Assembly (NCBI GenBank): GCA_028818155.1
Contig: JAPPOH010000012.1
Location: forward strand, 17,224 to 81,223
Length of the DNA stretch: 64,000 bases
Direction: 5' to 3'
Source: Candidatus Woesearchaeota archaeon
GTDB taxonomy: Archaea > Nanobdellota > Nanobdellia > Woesearchaeales > UBA525
This document shows positions 23,113-31,035 of the stretch, piece after piece. Numbering within the stretch: position 1 is the stretch's first letter; the number at the start of each line of letters is the position of its first letter. The translations under genes were made by a program, and so were the position numbers. The notes beneath the pieces are model-generated. The model was not told the origin of the DNA, ran no database searches, and worked only from the letters and a program-made list of their open reading frames with translations.

Positions 23113-24300
23113 ATGAAGTATTTCGATCTTCTTGGGTTGCATTCTGAAACTGATTCGCCGAAAGGATGGATTTGGGCTCGACTTCAAGCACATGTTCTTC
23201 AGAGAAAGTATTTCGAATTCCTTAGAAAGAGAACACAAGATAGCATAGCATCGTCAATATCAAAGAGGCTAAATTGCGGATTCAGCACAGTACAAAAACA
23301 TCTTATACGACTAAAGAAAAGTGAAGAAGTGGTTGATCTGCCTCTGCCACTTCTGCTTGAGCTTACCAATATTTTTAGAATAAAACGATTCACATTCGAA
23401 TATTTGTATACAAAGAGCGATACAACTCGCAAAAAAGTTAACCCTATTACTCAACTGTCACCAACGCTCGCAAAGATTGTTGGGGGATTTGCTGCAGACG
23501 GGTATATGCAGTACAATAATGGTAGCTATCGTCTTAAGATTGTTGATGGAGATGAGACTTCAATAAGGAGGTTTGCAGAATGGATACATGATATTTTTGG
23601 AATACAAAGTAATTACTACTATTATAAAGAGGACCACGCTTGGCTTTGTTGGTTTAACAATAAAGTCGTAGCACGATACTTTGAGAAGTTTTTTAGTATT
23701 CGTCCTGGAAAGAAATCTCACATTGCACACAAACCAAGAATAATTCAAGGAAAGGAGAATGAACGGGCTTTTGCATTGGGTGTTCTCCAGTTTGATGGTG
23801 GTGTTAAAGCAACAGGCATGGCAGCATTCACGACAAAAAGCAAGCAATTAATGGAAGATGTTGCGAGAATTGTCAGAAAAGATGGATTGAAAATCATAAC
23901 AAGTTACAATAAAAAGAAGAAATTCTATTTGCTTGAGTCAAGAACAGGCAGAGATAAAGAACAATTAAAGAAATGGCTCATGTATTTTGAACCTGGAACA
24001 AGAAAACATGATATGTTGAAGTTCCTCATTCGAGGAAAGAAGATGGGAATCAAAGAATTACTTCGTCTATTTCCTAAACACTATTCTACAAGACTTTCAG
24101 TATTGGAAGTATACAACGCTATCAAATCTATCAAGAAAGGTTACAACCATGATATTGTTGATGAACTGAAGCAACAAGGAATTTTTGTAAGCTGGATTAC
24201 TATTTACAAACATCTTCATCTTCTCTCTCAAGCAAAACTTTTACGTAAAGAGAAAGCAAGTATGAACCGAGTTTTGTATAGTGTAATGGCTCGTAATTGA
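23113..24300 (+). CDS. Free-standing LAGLIDADG homing endonuclease between pheS and pheT (395 aa)
   Basis: Two LAGLIDADG-type motifs are visible: AKIVGGFAADGYMQY (residues about 120-134) and ALGVLQFDGGVKAT (about 225-238), each with its metal-binding Asp followed by Gly. Each is followed by the typical alpha-beta segment (SIRRFAEWIHDIFG; KQLMEDVARIV). Residues about 45-75 (SSISKRLNCGFSTVQKHL) and 355-385 (ISWITIYKHLHLLSQ-like) look like HTH elements. No intein splicing blocks flank it, so it is a stand-alone gene. It splits a conserved operon without damaging either partner. The two catalytic-type Asp residues suggest it is active. Confidence 0.85.
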   Translation: MKYFDLLGLHSETDSPKGWIWARLQAHVLQRKYFEFLRKRTQDSIASSISKRLNCGFSTVQKHLIRLKKSEEVVDLPLPLLLELTNIFRIKRFTFEYLYTKSDTTRKKVNPITQLSPTLAKIVGGFAADGYMQYNNGSYRLKIVDGDETSIRRFAEWIHDIFGIQSNYYYYKEDHAWLCWFNNKVVARYFEKFFSIRPGKKSHIAHKPRIIQGKENERAFALGVLQFDGGVKATGMAAFTTKSKQLMEDVARIVRKDGLKIITSYNKKKKFYLLESRTGRDKEQLKKWLMYFEPGTRKHDMLKFLIRGKKMGIKELLRLFPKHYSTRLSVLEVYNAIKSIKKGYNHDIVDELKQQGIFVSWITIYKHLHLLSQAKLLRKEKASMNRVLYSVMARN

Positions 24301-24375
24301 TCCATGTGGTTCAAAAATGAACCACCAGCGGTATCGTCGAGAGTAACCTTTATATACCACAGACAGGTCGCACTC

Positions 24376-26022
24376 ATGGGGGTAGACGTGGTTTCATTAA
24401 CACTGAACAAAGAACGTTTGTTTACAGATTTATCCGTGCCAGATAGCGATGAGTTCTTACATCAATTAGCAATGATGGGTGTAGATGTTGAAAGTAGTGA
24501 TGAAAAAGAAATTGTCGTTGATATCACGCCAAACAGGCCCGATTTGCTTTCACAACCTGGATTGACGCGTGCTGTGAAAGCGTTTCTCATTGAACCTGGC
24601 CTAAAAACGTACACAACAAAGAAAAGCAAACTCAAAGTGCGAGTTGATCCTTCGTTAAAGACTATTCGACCGTATACTGCATGCGCGGTTATCACGAACT
24701 TGAAGCTCGATGAAGAAAAACTCAAAGAGTTAATCGATATACAAGAGAAGCTTCACGTGACATTCTGCAGGAATAGAAAACGGGCTGCGATTGGCGTCTA
24801 TCCCATGGAAGCAATTCATGGCAACATCACGTTCAAGGCGCTTCCACCGAAGAAGGTGAAGTTTCGCCCGCTTGAGAGTAAAAAAGTCATGACGGGGCCT
24901 GAAATCTTAGAAAAACATCCGAAGGGCCGAGAATTTGCACACTTGCTAAAAGATCTCCCGTTATTTCCTGTGTTCGTTGATAGTAAGGATGAAGTTCTTA
25001 GTTTAACGCCCGTGATCAACAGTCACAAAACAGGAAAAGTAACAGTGAAAACGACAGATGTCTTCATAGAAGCATCCGGACACGATTTTCGCATTTGTCA
25101 TGAAATTATGCAGATGATGTGTGCTGCCTTCGCAGATCTTGGCGGAAAAATCTGCACAGTTGACGTGCAATATGGGAAGAAAACGGAGAGAACACCAGAT
25201 ATGAGCACAAAAGAGCAGACGTTTTATGGCTATTACGTGAATCGCCGGCTGGGAATTAACGTCACAAAAGAACAATTACCAGATTTACTCGCGAAAATGG
25301 GCCTCGGCTTCCGAGATGGTCGTATTAAAGACACGTTCCACGCTGTTGTTCCTGCATACCGTGTTGACTTCTTGCACCAGATTGATGTTGTAGAGGACGT
25401 TGCGATCGCGTACGGGTATGACAATATTGTTCCTGAGCTGCCAGATTTGGCCACTGTTGCTTCTGAAAGTCCGCAAACGCTATTTGCAGATAAGGTTCGT
25501 GACATTCTCGCAGGGTATGGATTGTTAGAGGCAAAAAACTATCATTTGTTAGGAAAACACCACCAGTTTTCTGAGAATCTTGTTCCGTTATTGAGTAGCG
25601 TGTCTGAGGAGTATGACGCACTCCGCCAGAGTTTGTTAGCTTGTTTGTTACAAACGTTGAAAATCAACAAGGTGCATGAGTACCCGCAGCAGTTGTTTGA
25701 GATCGGCAATGTGTTTGAAATGCAAGAGTCTGTGTTAGAGACAACTCATCTCGGTATTTCTGTAGCGGGGGATGTTGATTACACAAGAATCAGACAGGTT
25801 GTTGATGGATTATTGCTTGGTCTCGGACTGCAAGGAGAATTTTCCCCCGTAGATGATTCGAGATTTTTGAAAGGTCGTTCGGCATTACTGAAAGTGAACG
25901 ATCTGGAGATTGGTACGCTAGGGGAGCTCAATCCCGCATTACTTGCACAGGCAGAGCTTATTGTTCCCGTTGCTGGCGCTGAAATTGATATGAGTGCATT
26001 GCTCAAAGTGTCTAAAAATTGA
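24376..26022 (+). CDS. pheT: Phenylalanyl-tRNA synthetase beta subunit
   Basis: 548 aa, archaeal type. B3/B4 editing region (LDEEKLKELIDIQEKLHVTF, RKRAAIGVYPMEAI, HDFRICHEIMQMMC), the B5 domain (LGINVTKEQLPDLLAKMGLG ... VVPAYRVDFLHQIDVVEDVA) and the catalytic-like core (HLLGKHHQFSENLVPLLSSV, YDALRQSLL, YPQQLFEIGNVF). TATA CTTTATATA (24348-24356) is 24 nt before ATG 24376, so pheT has its own promoter and the longer frame from 24304 is not used. Confidence 0.97.
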   Translation: MGVDVVSLTLNKERLFTDLSVPDSDEFLHQLAMMGVDVESSDEKEIVVDITPNRPDLLSQPGLTRAVKAFLIEPGLKTYTTKKSKLKVRVDPSLKTIRPYTACAVITNLKLDEEKLKELIDIQEKLHVTFCRNRKRAAIGVYPMEAIHGNITFKALPPKKVKFRPLESKKVMTGPEILEKHPKGREFAHLLKDLPLFPVFVDSKDEVLSLTPVINSHKTGKVTVKTTDVFIEASGHDFRICHEIMQMMCAAFADLGGKICTVDVQYGKKTERTPDMSTKEQTFYGYYVNRRLGINVTKEQLPDLLAKMGLGFRDGRIKDTFHAVVPAYRVDFLHQIDVVEDVAIAYGYDNIVPELPDLATVASESPQTLFADKVRDILAGYGLLEAKNYHLLGKHHQFSENLVPLLSSVSEEYDALRQSLLACLLQTLKINKVHEYPQQLFEIGNVFEMQESVLETTHLGISVAGDVDYTRIRQVVDGLLLGLGLQGEFSPVDDSRFLKGRSALLKVNDLEIGTLGELNPALLAQAELIVPVAGAEIDMSALLKVSKN

Positions 26023-26039
26023 GCGAAACCATCAAATAA

Positions 26040-26060
26040 TACCCCAGTATTACTGGGGTA
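26040..26060. promoter_or_regulatory. Perfect inverted repeat abutting the start codon of the RHH gene
   Basis: TACCCCAGT-ATT-ACTGGGGTA, 9-bp arms with a 3-bp spacer, ends exactly at ATG 26061 and begins just after a weak TATA (TCAAATAAT). It covers the expected transcript start, a classic place for an autoregulatory operator of a ribbon-helix-helix protein. It could also fold as an RNA hairpin ending the pheT transcript. Confidence 0.6.
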
Positions 26061-26366
26061 ATGTCGTCCGAGACGATGAGTTTTACTGTGCCGGAGACGT
26101 TGCGTCTCGCACTCAGTGCAATCCCAGAGACAGGGTACTATGACAGCACATCAGAGTTTCTCCGGGATGCGGTACGCCAATTGTTGGAAGAACGGCAAGA
26201 TGTCCGGACTGCGATTGCGTGCGCATTATACAAGCAAGGAAAAGTGAGTGTTGGAAGAGCGGCAGAGATTGCCCAATTGACAGTAGAAGAGATGCATAAC
26301 CTCCTGGCAGAACGGGCAGGAACGAAAGTACAACACGCGTTTGCGAAACTTGAGCGGAAATTATAG
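26061..26366 (+). CDS. RHH plus UPF0175 antitoxin-like protein (101 aa)
   Basis: Residues 1-50 (MSFTVPETLRLALSAIPETG ... STSEFLRDAVRQLLEER) form a ribbon-helix-helix DNA-binding domain. Residues 54-90 (AIACALYKQGKVSVGRAAEI, AQLTVEEMHNLLAERA) match UPF0175, a small HTH-like family often found as antitoxins next to PIN toxins. A perfect inverted repeat abuts the start. No toxin gene follows on the same strand, so it may be a solitary regulator. Confidence 0.78.
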   Translation: MSSETMSFTVPETLRLALSAIPETGYYDSTSEFLRDAVRQLLEERQDVRTAIACALYKQGKVSVGRAAEIAQLTVEEMHNLLAERAGTKVQHAFAKLERKL

Positions 26367-26456
26367 ATCTTTCCATACTTCATCCTCTTCTTCTCTGAGC
26401 CAATCTCTTGCAAGAACTTGCTCACTAATCATGAGGATGTCACTTACTTTTCCCAT
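26361..26456 (-). CDS. Possible 31-aa antitoxin-like peptide
   Basis: The minus-strand frame from ATG 26456 reads MGKVSDILMISEQVLARDWL, then REEEDEVWKDL and TAA. The SExxLAxDWLxxEEDExWxxL pattern is common at the C-termini of short VapB-like antitoxins. It starts inside the 3' end of the membrane-protein gene (17-nt overlap), as a coupled downstream gene would, and ends next to the stop of the convergent RHH gene. Too short to be certain. Confidence 0.4.
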   Translation of the reverse strand: MGKVSDILMISEQVLARDWLREEEDEVWKDL

Positions 26457-27303
26457 GTAATCCTTTATACACGCGAAATATAAAGATGCTTGTGATGATA
26501 CCAGCACAAATAGTGACGATTCTAAAAAGGATATTCACCGCGTCAGCAGCGATGCACATAGTTCCGCCCTGCGCTGCCTGGCACGCAGCGCCCAATGGTG
26601 TTTCGATAAAACCACTCACGACGTACACAACACCCAGCAAGAGAAAGACGGTGAGCCCCGTAATGAGTGAGCGAACAAAGTATTTCTTCACAGTGCGGAC
26701 TGATCTGAGCACTGCGCCCGCGGAACTCTCGTTCTCTGCAACGATAATTACCTCACCAAAAAGAAGGAAAAAGAGGACAATGAGTGCGAGTAGAGATGTT
26801 ATACCGAAAACCACGCCAAGCTGCACCATATCAGGGTACGATGAGCTCATGAATTGCAAGAGTGTGAAGAGGAAGGGTATGCCAATAATAAAGAGGAGTG
26901 CATATCTCACGAACTGGAAGCCGAAGAGTGGAAGGAAGAACCGCTTCGCGTTTGGTGTGAACTCCCTGATTGTTGTATGGCCGTCATGGTAGAGGTTTTT
27001 GATCATGCCGTAAAAGCCAGCGCGGAAGAAGCTGTCGATGAGCAAGAGGACGATAGATTGCACTAATAGGAGTGTGAGAAGCATTGCGATCGTTGGCATG
27101 TCCAGCTGCGAGTTGATGAACGCGATCGGGTCTTGCGCAGTTGCAATACCTGGATGCAAGACAGTAAGAAAGTAGTTGTCCAAGAGAAAGAAGAGAAGGC
27201 CTGCGAGTGCTGTGGTGATGAATGCTATGAGTAACACACCGAGGAGTGAAAGATTCTTTGCTGCGTCTTTTACTGACTGTGTGAAGAGCTTCGCGAAGCG
27301 CAT
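26440..27303 (-). CDS. Polytopic membrane protein, about six TM segments (287 aa)
   Basis: Hydrophobic helices include LSLLGVLLIAFITTALAGLL, IAMLLTLLLVQSIVLLLI, ALLFIIGIPFLFTLLQFM, LLALIVLFFLLFGEVIIVAE, SLITGLTVFLLLGVVYVV and IVTICAGIITSIFIFRVY. The N-terminal FTQSVKDAAKNLSLLG and the ESSAGAVLRSVRTVKKYF segment resemble archaeal DUF7847-type membrane proteins of unknown function. The start is supported by a minus-strand TATA near 27324-27334, 26 nt upstream. Confidence 0.75.
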   Translation of the reverse strand: MRFAKLFTQSVKDAAKNLSLLGVLLIAFITTALAGLLFFLLDNYFLTVLHPGIATAQDPIAFINSQLDMPTIAMLLTLLLVQSIVLLLIDSFFRAGFYGMIKNLYHDGHTTIREFTPNAKRFFLPLFGFQFVRYALLFIIGIPFLFTLLQFMSSSYPDMVQLGVVFGITSLLALIVLFFLLFGEVIIVAENESSAGAVLRSVRTVKKYFVRSLITGLTVFLLLGVVYVVSGFIETPLGAACQAAQGGTMCIAADAVNILFRIVTICAGIITSIFIFRVYKGLHGKSK

Positions 27304-27391
27304 ACACGATTGGTTCTTCCTTCGTTCAAATATGTTTCTGTTTCTACTCGAGAATGTAAAGAATTAAAAGTGTTCCATGTTTCTCGGGAAG

Positions 27392-27955
27392 ATGCCTTCC
27401 TCTCTTAAACTAGTTTCACGTGGCGGTAGACCTGAGAACTTTGATCCTGAAGTAGGTCAAGTGATTACTAATTCTAAGTATTTCCAGAGAACAAAGCACG
27501 TCTTGCTCAGAGGACAAGATATGACTGTCGCAGTGCGAGCTTCTGCTTGGAGAAACTCAAAAGAGAGAATTGTCGAACGAGCGGTTGCGTCTGTACAAAG
27601 CCTTCGCGCACAGGATCTCAAGGATTATCAAGCGCTTGTTGGTGATGGATACGTATCTGAGCAGCTTCATATACACTTTGAATTGCCAATGCTTCCATTC
27701 TATGTAGAAGATCCTTTTTTCAACTCGCGTGAAAGCCCTATCGCAGCTCTCTCGAGAGTCAGTGTATCGCCGAATGTCGTTCGTCATGGCTATAAAGAAT
27801 TAGCACGACACGCAGCGTATTGCCATCCTTCTAGACATGTGGATACTAGTTTTGAATCACCCTCATGTGTTGCCGGACCAACCGCTCAGAAAGCTGTACA
27901 AAGAGCAGTGTATATCCTTAACAGAAGAGAGAAAGCACTTGACTTTGAAAGGTAA
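27392..27955 (+). CDS. Unknown protein (187 aa)
   Basis: No recognised family. Soluble and mixed alpha/beta, with motifs MPSSLKLVSRGGRPENFDPE, LRGQDMTVAVRASAWRNSKE and LHIHFELPMLPFYVEDPFFN. TATA ATTAAAAG (27363-27370) is 26 nt before ATG 27392, so the ATG at 27377 is not used. It lies alone between divergent and downstream promoters. Confidence 0.65.
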   Translation: MPSSLKLVSRGGRPENFDPEVGQVITNSKYFQRTKHVLLRGQDMTVAVRASAWRNSKERIVERAVASVQSLRAQDLKDYQALVGDGYVSEQLHIHFELPMLPFYVEDPFFNSRESPIAALSRVSVSPNVVRHGYKELARHAAYCHPSRHVDTSFESPSCVAGPTAQKAVQRAVYILNRREKALDFER

Positions 27956-27995
27956 TGTCGGAATGTTTAAGTAACATTTCTCTTCTGCTGTTCAC

Positions 27996-28163
27996 ATGGA
28001 GAATGCGAAAGTCGACGGAAAAGCCTTTCCGTGGTGCTATAATTGTGCAAAGAAAATCTACAATGAGAAGGTCTTTGACGGGCACGGAAATGAGTTCTGC
28101 TGTGAAGCATGCAAGAAAGACTATGCAGAGCACGATATTGATGATAACGAGCCTGGCGATTAG
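27996..28163 (+). CDS. Small treble-clef-like zinc protein (55 aa)
   Basis: The sequence contains WCYNCAKKIYNEKVFDGHG followed by EFCCEACKKDYAEH, that is CxxC ... CCxxC, a compact zinc-binding finger resembling TRASH/YHS-type modules. TATA TGTTTAAGT (27964-27972) is 28 nt before ATG 27996. Its TAG shares CTAG with the stop of the convergent L14e gene. Function unknown; metal binding or small-protein contact is likely. Confidence 0.75.
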   Translation: MENAKVDGKAFPWCYNCAKKIYNEKVFDGHGNEFCCEACKKDYAEHDIDDNEPGD

Positions 28164-28558
28164 TCCTTTTTCGGCGCTTTCTTTACTTGTTTCTCTTCTT
28201 TTGCTTCAACTTTCTTCGCTGGCTTTTCTTCTTTTTCAGCTGGCTTCGGTGTCTTCTTCGGAGATTCCTTTGGTACATCCGTCTTCACTTTCGCCTTCCG
28301 AACCTTTCTCGGACGAGCAGCAGTCTTCCGTGGCTTACTCTTTCTCTCGGGAAGGCCGAGTTCTTTCATCACAGCAGCGTGTGTTGCGCCTTTTTTCACC
28401 TTTGAAGAGCCCATTGGCTCCAAGTGCTTGAGGTTACAGAACCTTCTTCTGACGGCACCTTCAATAAGGACTTTGCCATCTTTCGGCTCTTCGATAATAA
28501 TGCATTGCTTGCCAGCGTCTCTGCCAGCGATCTTCATACAAATTGTTCCGATTTTCAT
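28160..28558 (-). CDS. rpl14e: Ribosomal protein eL14 (L14e)
   Basis: 132 aa. The KOW/SH3-like core MKIGTICMKIAGRDAGKQCI, VLIEGAVRRRFCNLKHLEPM is typical L14e. From about residue 75 an unusual Lys/Pro/Glu-rich tail follows (KTPKPAEKEEKPAKKVEAKE), like the tails on L15, L22, L32e, S3 and L4 in this genome. Follows rpl34e by 31 nt in one operon. The usual archaeal neighbours cmk and truB are absent. Confidence 0.93.
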   Translation of the reverse strand: MKIGTICMKIAGRDAGKQCIIIEEPKDGKVLIEGAVRRRFCNLKHLEPMGSSKVKKGATHAAVMKELGLPERKSKPRKTAARPRKVRKAKVKTDVPKESPKKTPKPAEKEEKPAKKVEAKEEKQVKKAPKKD

Positions 28559-28589
28559 GTTTGACCCTCCAAAACGTCATGCGTCGCCG

Positions 28590-28862
28590 CTATGACTGAG
28601 TTCGTGCTCGTTTGATGAGCTCTGCTCGCATTGCTTTACTGCTTAAAACACCTGCGAATGGTCTGCTTGGGACTTTTTGGGATTTCGTCATCTTCTTGAG
28701 CTGCGCTGGCCTGCCTCTCGCGACGCCTGGGAGGACTTCTCCCGTGACCTGGCATCGGATTTTCTTTGGCTTGCGCAAGCTATGTCTGAGGACGTTCTTT
28801 CCGCCTGGCGTCACTTTCCGCTTTCTCGCGTATGTTCGTGACTTGAATCTGCCGCTGACCAT
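28590..28862 (-). CDS. rpl34e: Ribosomal protein eL34 (L34e)
   Basis: 90 aa, full length. SRTYARKRKVTPGGKNVLRH, the KPKKIRCQVTGEVLPGVARG stretch and RPFAGVLSSKAMRAELIKRA are L34e hallmarks; only one of the zinc-type Cys residues remains (IRCQ). Basic large-subunit protein. Leaderless from TATA ATTTATAAAG (28884-28893). Confidence 0.95.
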   Translation of the reverse strand: MVSGRFKSRTYARKRKVTPGGKNVLRHSLRKPKKIRCQVTGEVLPGVARGRPAQLKKMTKSQKVPSRPFAGVLSSKAMRAELIKRARTQS

Positions 28863-28957
28863 TTGTTGCAGAATCTCGAGTTCATTTATAAAGGTTGGGG
28901 TTGGCTCTCGAGGTGAATAGAAGTTTTTTTTAAAGTATTCTTTACTCCTAAGGAGTT

Positions 28958-29533
28958 ATGGGATTACTACCGTTTGAAATTCCTCGAGAAGCGCCAGAAA
29001 GAATGCAACTGCCATTCACAACTGGTTCTGAAGTGTTTACATCACGAAGAGGATCATATCGACATTCGTCAGATGTGTCTGCACAAGTAGGAGATGCAGA
29101 GCCTTTATATCTTCACGAATATTTTTTCCAAGGTAATCCTCTAACACCGAGGGAGATCACATCTCTCAATGTTAATCACATGTGGCGAAATATTTCGTGG
29201 GGAACTGACTGCGTTGGACTCATACATTATCAACGATCTGATGATCGAGAGGCTGTTCAAGGTGTTATAGTGTACGGCATGCCTGAAGATCCTACTGCCC
29301 TTGATGGCGTCGAGCGACTTCGACACCTCTCACAGGAGCAGCTTGATGAGCTTCCATCAGTTGCGCTTACATTGACGAGCAACCATTTGGATGCCCTTAT
29401 TATTAGCTACAGCACACAGATCCGAAACGGCATCCACCGCATTTTCGGAGAGGGTGTTTCTTCTCCTATTCAGACTGCGGATCCAAAGCCGTTCCTCTTG
29501 CGAAGTTTACCTGGTTTTGATCGAGCCGCATAA
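28958..29533 (+). CDS. Unknown protein (191 aa)
   Basis: No recognised family. Soluble, with motifs MGLLPFEIPREAPERMQLPF, EPLYLHEYFFQGNPLTPREI and DDREAVQGVIVYGMPEDPTA. TATA (TTTTAAAG, 28928-28935) is 26 nt before the ATG; AAGGAG at 28950-28955 is too close (2 nt) to serve as a normal SD. Its stop abuts the stop of the convergent IMPase gene. Confidence 0.65.
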   Translation: MGLLPFEIPREAPERMQLPFTTGSEVFTSRRGSYRHSSDVSAQVGDAEPLYLHEYFFQGNPLTPREITSLNVNHMWRNISWGTDCVGLIHYQRSDDREAVQGVIVYGMPEDPTALDGVERLRHLSQEQLDELPSVALTLTSNHLDALIISYSTQIRNGIHRIFGEGVSSPIQTADPKPFLLRSLPGFDRAA

Positions 29534-30274
29534 TCACAATAGTTCCAGCAGTTTCTTATGCACACTCGCTCTCGCCACGAGGATGTCTGCTTCGCCGAGT
29601 TTCCACTTCTTTCCGGACGGTTGCGTGACTTTGCAGCCTGCTTCTTTCGCGATAAGAATCCCTGCAGCGTAATCCCAGATTTGATCTCCGTAAGAAAGGC
29701 ACGCATCATACTTCCCCGCAGCGGTATACGCGAGCTCTAAGGCCACTGCACCGACAGATCGTGTGCTCGGAAAGCCATTCGCGACTTTTTTTGCAGCTTT
29801 CACATACCTCGCTTGTGCCTTCTTATCGTTTCCCTTCCCGAAGCTAATCACATTATTTTTCTGATTCTTCACTTTGATCTTCTTGCCATTCAACGTTGCG
29901 CCCTTCCCTTTCTGTGCGAAGAACAACTCGTTGAACACTGGGCTATAGATCACGCCAGCAACTAATTCGTTGTTCTTTGCTAATCCGATAGAGACACAGA
30001 AGAACGGAATGCCTCGGGAAAAGTTCGCTGTGCCATCAATCGGATCTATGATCCATGTGTACTCAGAATTGTTCTCTGTTGTGCCTGATTCTTCACCAAT
30101 AACATTATAGCTGGTCTTCTTGAGCATAGAAATGATCTTCTGCTCGCATTTCTTATCGGCAACTGTAACGGGATCGTCCTTCGCCTTGAGCGTAACGTCC
30201 ACCCCTTTCTTGAAATACTGCAGTTGAATACGACCTGCGGCCATTGCAGCGTCCATCATGAGTGCTTTCATCAC
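29534..30274 (-). CDS. suhB: Inositol monophosphatase-family phosphatase
   Basis: 246 aa. All metal and catalytic motifs are present: VIGEESG, WIIDPIDGTANFSRGIPFF and GDQIWDYAAGILIAKEAG. Archaeal members hydrolyse inositol-1-phosphate, fructose-1,6-bisphosphate or NADP, so the substrate cannot be fixed. ATG 30274 overlaps the stop of the EMC3-like gene (ATGA), making it the third gene of the secY operon, an unusual neighbourhood. Confidence 0.93.
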   Translation of the reverse strand: MMKALMMDAAMAAGRIQLQYFKKGVDVTLKAKDDPVTVADKKCEQKIISMLKKTSYNVIGEESGTTENNSEYTWIIDPIDGTANFSRGIPFFCVSIGLAKNNELVAGVIYSPVFNELFFAQKGKGATLNGKKIKVKNQKNNVISFGKGNDKKAQARYVKAAKKVANGFPSTRSVGAVALELAYTAAGKYDACLSYGDQIWDYAAGILIAKEAGCKVTQPSGKKWKLGEADILVARASVHKKLLELL

Positions 30275-31035
30275 ACCACCTTCAACAACTTCTTTAGTCC
30301 AAGAGAAACAGGGATGCTAAAGATAATGTAATAGAAAATCCACCCAGGGTACCAGCCGAACAGATTAAAGCTCTCACCCATCGGCAGGAGTTTCTTGTTC
30401 GCGACGTTAAATGACTTTACAGTGCCCTTGATTTTCTCTTCGGGACGACTATACTTCCGTTCTGTTGTGATCAGTACATCGCGGGTGAACTCTGCGCCTG
30501 CAAATGACAAGACAAGACTATGCGTTCCTAGGGGACCAGTTACGTCCCATTTTGCGAACCTCTCAGCAACCTCTTGCTCAGGAGTAGCAATCGTCAGCGT
30601 CTCAGAAGACAACATTGCGCTTCCAGAGACGCCCTTCGCGAACTCGGCGTTCACTTCGAACGACTCTTCAGGAAGAATCGGATAGAATGCGAAGTGGTTG
30701 CTCAGCCAGAAGAAAATCACTAAGAACGGAATCATTGTGACGATGAGCGGCTTGAAACTTTCCTTCATGAGGTCCATCTGCAGCGGCATCATTTTCGCCT
30801 GGACCTTCATCATTTTTTCTTCCTGCTTCTTCTTCTGATACTCTTTCATCTGTTTCTGCATCTTTTTCGTTTCGTCCTTCAAGTTCTTCATCTTCCGCTG
30901 GTTCGTCATGTACTTCTGCAGTAGCGTACTGAATAACCCAAGGACAAGAGAAAGAAACAATAACGCAAGAATTGGTGGAACGTCTAGCAACCAACCAAGG
31001 ACGGGGTTCAGAAAAGGATCGATGAACTCGATCAT
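30271..31035 (-). CDS. EMC3/TMCO1-type (DUF106) membrane protein insertase with enlarged extracytoplasmic domain
   Basis: 254 aa. TM1 ILALLFLSLVLGLFSTLL, a cytoplasmic coiled coil rich in Lys/Met (MKNLKDETKKMQKQMKEYQK), TM2 PLIVTMIPFLVIFFWLSNHF and TM3 GWIFYYIIFSIPVSLGLKKL match archaeal YidC/Oxa1-superfamily proteins. Between TM2 and TM3 lie about 100 residues of mostly beta sequence (MLSSETLTIATPEQEVAERF, GPLGTHSLVLSFAGAEFTRD), much more than in usual DUF106 proteins. It overlaps secY by 4 nt, supporting cooperation in membrane insertion. Confidence 0.9.
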   Translation of the reverse strand: MIEFIDPFLNPVLGWLLDVPPILALLFLSLVLGLFSTLLQKYMTNQRKMKNLKDETKKMQKQMKEYQKKKQEEKMMKVQAKMMPLQMDLMKESFKPLIVTMIPFLVIFFWLSNHFAFYPILPEESFEVNAEFAKGVSGSAMLSSETLTIATPEQEVAERFAKWDVTGPLGTHSLVLSFAGAEFTRDVLITTERKYSRPEEKIKGTVKSFNVANKKLLPMGESFNLFGWYPGWIFYYIIFSIPVSLGLKKLLKVV

